From Pyrocephalus nanus (taxonomy: Eukaryota; Chordata; Aves; Passeriformes; Tyrannidae), in assembly GCA_038380795.1 (NCBI GenBank), contig CM076259.1, positions 97,761,739 to 97,825,738 on the forward strand: a DNA stretch of 64,000 bases, given 5' to 3'. Shown here piece by piece: positions 36,953 to 64,000 of this stretch; positions within the stretch are counted from its first letter, which is position 1, and every line of letters begins with the position of its first letter. The position numbers were made by a program, and so were the translations under genes. The notes under the pieces were generated by a model. It was not told the origin of the DNA. It worked only from the letters and a program-made list of their open reading frames with translations, and searched no databases.

Positions 36953-38818
36953 TCACAACGTTACAAAATAATAGCACAATCTAATCCTTTCACCTCATTT
37001 CAGCTTCCTGTTCCAGTCCTGGGAAGATATTGAGCTCAATGCCCTCTTGCAACTTTAGCTGCCTGCTGACAGCCACATCATCCCACCTTCAGATTCTCAT
37101 TTCACTTAGCAGATGTAGGAGTGTGCTCTCACCTGCTTGGCGAAGTATCACTGTTCTCAACTGTCACTTCTTTTAACTTCTGATTTTTAAATTACCTCAA
37201 TCCTGCAGCAGCTTGTTTGTGCTCCACAGGTCTGTGTAGGACACCTGCTCTGCTTTCAGTTTCCTTCCCCAAGCTGCAACTCCCTTGCTTGATTCTCTTT
37301 TAGACAAACGTGCCACGAGATTACTTGGAGCTGACTTGATTTCCACACTTTAAAAGGCTTCTATAGTGTTATAATGGTAACCTGCTGGTTGCCTGTAATA
37401 TAATGCTTTTCTCAGCTGCTTGTGCTCAGCACATCGTCTGTGTCATCCAAAATTTCTACATGGTGAATTGCAAAGAGCAGACACTGACAAAGCTGAATAT
37501 TCACATTTATTACACTGCCAAATCCCCACCAGGGCAAAAATGGAGACATTTCAAGTAAAATAGTTGAAAATGAGGAGGGGGGAAAAAAAAGGCAGCAAAT
37601 AAAGGGGGCCAAGCAAAGTATCATGGTGTGTGGGCAGTCAGTTAAAAGCTTATGTGCTGCATTTCTGCCTGTTCCAATTACAGAATTAGGAAGTTTCCAC
37701 ACAGATTCAAAGATCCAAATTCTTTACTTGTGACATCCCCATTCCTGTACTTGTTGAAGGAAAGTTGGTAGCAGCCATTAGTACCATACTGGCCTCATCA
37801 GTGACCAGCAAAAGTTCTCTCATGTCCGTCAAGGAGCTACAGGCTCTGCAGTCTGTTCTATACAGCTTCTAAAGTCTGTATCTGTCCCCAATTTTCTTAT
37901 GCTTTCTCATGTTTTTTTTTTCCCCTGTAATTCCATGATAACAGACTTTTTTAGGCTTGCCATTTCAGACTAGAGACCTCAGGTATTCTCTGGAAGATCC
38001 CATTTCTCAGGCACCAATTTTAGGACGGATAAGATTAACCACTTTAAGAGCAACACGTTATTAGAAGCACATGGCTGCATCCTTCAGCTGTCCCAGCCCA
38101 GGACCCCCCTGCCCAGGTGTTGTAGCCCTCCTGGGCCCAGGGTCTCTGCCCATGCTGGGGGACACAGCTGCCACTTTCTCTTGTGCAGATTCAACCAGTA
38201 GCTGAGCCTGTATTCCAGAGGCAGACATACAGTTATTAGCTCTTCAATTAGTATGAAGGGAGAGGTTTGTTTCTGGTCATGGTCTTCACATTTGCTTTTT
38301 CAGGTCTATGTCTCTGTATATTTTGATTCTGATTTCCCCTCTTTGCCCCATAGTTTTCCAATTGACAACATCCCTAATCAGACAACTTTGCTGGAATAGG
38401 TATTCTCGCACTCCCACACCCCCTCATCCAGGTTTGGTTCTTACCACCTCCTCCCTTATTATTTGCATTGCATTTGTGTCCCTGAATCTTCTTGTTCAGG
38501 CTTCCTCCTTTGCTCATTATCCTTACTGAATGATTATTACTGAAATAGGTCCTTAGCCTTTAAAGGAGCAGGCACTCTTTGCCACACACCCTTACACTTA
38601 TCTTTCACTGTCTCTGGAGGCAGCCCAGATGGTTCCTACAGTCCAGATACCAAACTTTTAGATGGCTGAAGTAAGTTGTATGAATCCAACCCTCTGTGCC
38701 TAAATGATCCCATTTAATAAAATCTCATGCTACTCCCTCTCATCGGGAATGATGTCAGCCTTTTCTGGAGCTTGCCATAGTAGACACTACTTTGGGACTT
38801 GACTTTTAAAGGAGGTAA

Positions 38819-63774
<24,956 letters not shown>

Positions 63775-64000
63775 ACTGGTAAAGGAAGAAGAAAGTAACC
63801 CCAAAGGAATCCCTTCTAGATTAACACAAAGGCTATGTTTGGTGTTTCATCTTGTTTAAAGAGAAAAAGGTAATGTGTATGAGAAATGGCCTGATATGCC
63901 TCTGACAGAGGGAGTGGATGCAGGACAGCACTTGTTTAATGAGGAAGGCAGTTTAGAAGCTCTGAGCAGCTGCAGAGATTAAGCTGTCTTTACTTAATGA
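63775..64000 (+). other. CLCN4: CLCN4 3' UTR, start
   Basis: Sequence after the CLCN4 stop to the window edge. No AATAAA occurs here, so the transcript continues beyond the window. Confidence 0.85.

Overview
The window is vertebrate genomic DNA carrying two neighbouring protein-coding genes on the + strand, both split into many short GT-AG exons. They are the 3' two thirds of WWC3 (a KIBRA-family Hippo-pathway scaffold) and the whole coding region of CLCN4 (the endosomal 2Cl-/H+ exchanger CLC-4). A bird is the most likely source. The only interspersed repeats I recognise are 5'-truncated CR1 LINEs of avian type, there are no Alu/B1-like SINEs, and introns are mostly short (0.1-6 kb). Turtles and crocodilians also carry CR1, so the class assignment is an inference. 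In human the two genes are adjacent in the same order on Xp22.

Layout. 1-838 is the end of a WWC3 intron. Thirteen WWC3 coding exons lie between 839 and 21937 and give 736 codons plus stop. They encode a Ser-rich linker, the C2 domain, an acidic coiled segment, the aPKC-binding-like segment and the C-terminal ADDV. The WW domains and first coiled coil lie upstream of the window. The WWC3 3' UTR follows, with a proximal poly(A) signal near 22735 and a distal one near 24397. A gene-poor gap of about 3 kb leads to a locally CpG-enriched stretch around 27.68-28.1 kb. This holds a candidate CLCN4 promoter and 5' noncoding exon with its donor at 27844|27845. An 11 kb first intron without recognisable genes follows. 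Eleven CLCN4 coding exons run from 38879 to 63774 and add up to exactly 760 codons plus stop, the length I recall for human CLC-4. The 3' UTR runs off the right edge.

Function. The two proteins are not known to act together: WWC3 works at the cell cortex on LATS/YAP and polarity signalling, CLC-4 in endosomal membranes. Their linkage is conserved synteny rather than a functional unit. All hallmark CLC exchanger residues are intact (gating Glu224, proton Glu281, Tyr572, GSGIP, GKEGP, GLFIP, two CBS domains).

I found no previously undescribed system such as a mobile island, CRISPR array or unknown gene cluster. The items most worth checking are the candidate CLCN4 5' exon with an overlapping upstream ORF, a NAGNAG acceptor in WWC3, a near-perfect 30-bp palindrome at 32271-32300, a GC3 spike confined to one CLCN4 exon, and a fully open first coding intron in CLCN4. 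Protein comparisons to human are from memory, not from a search.
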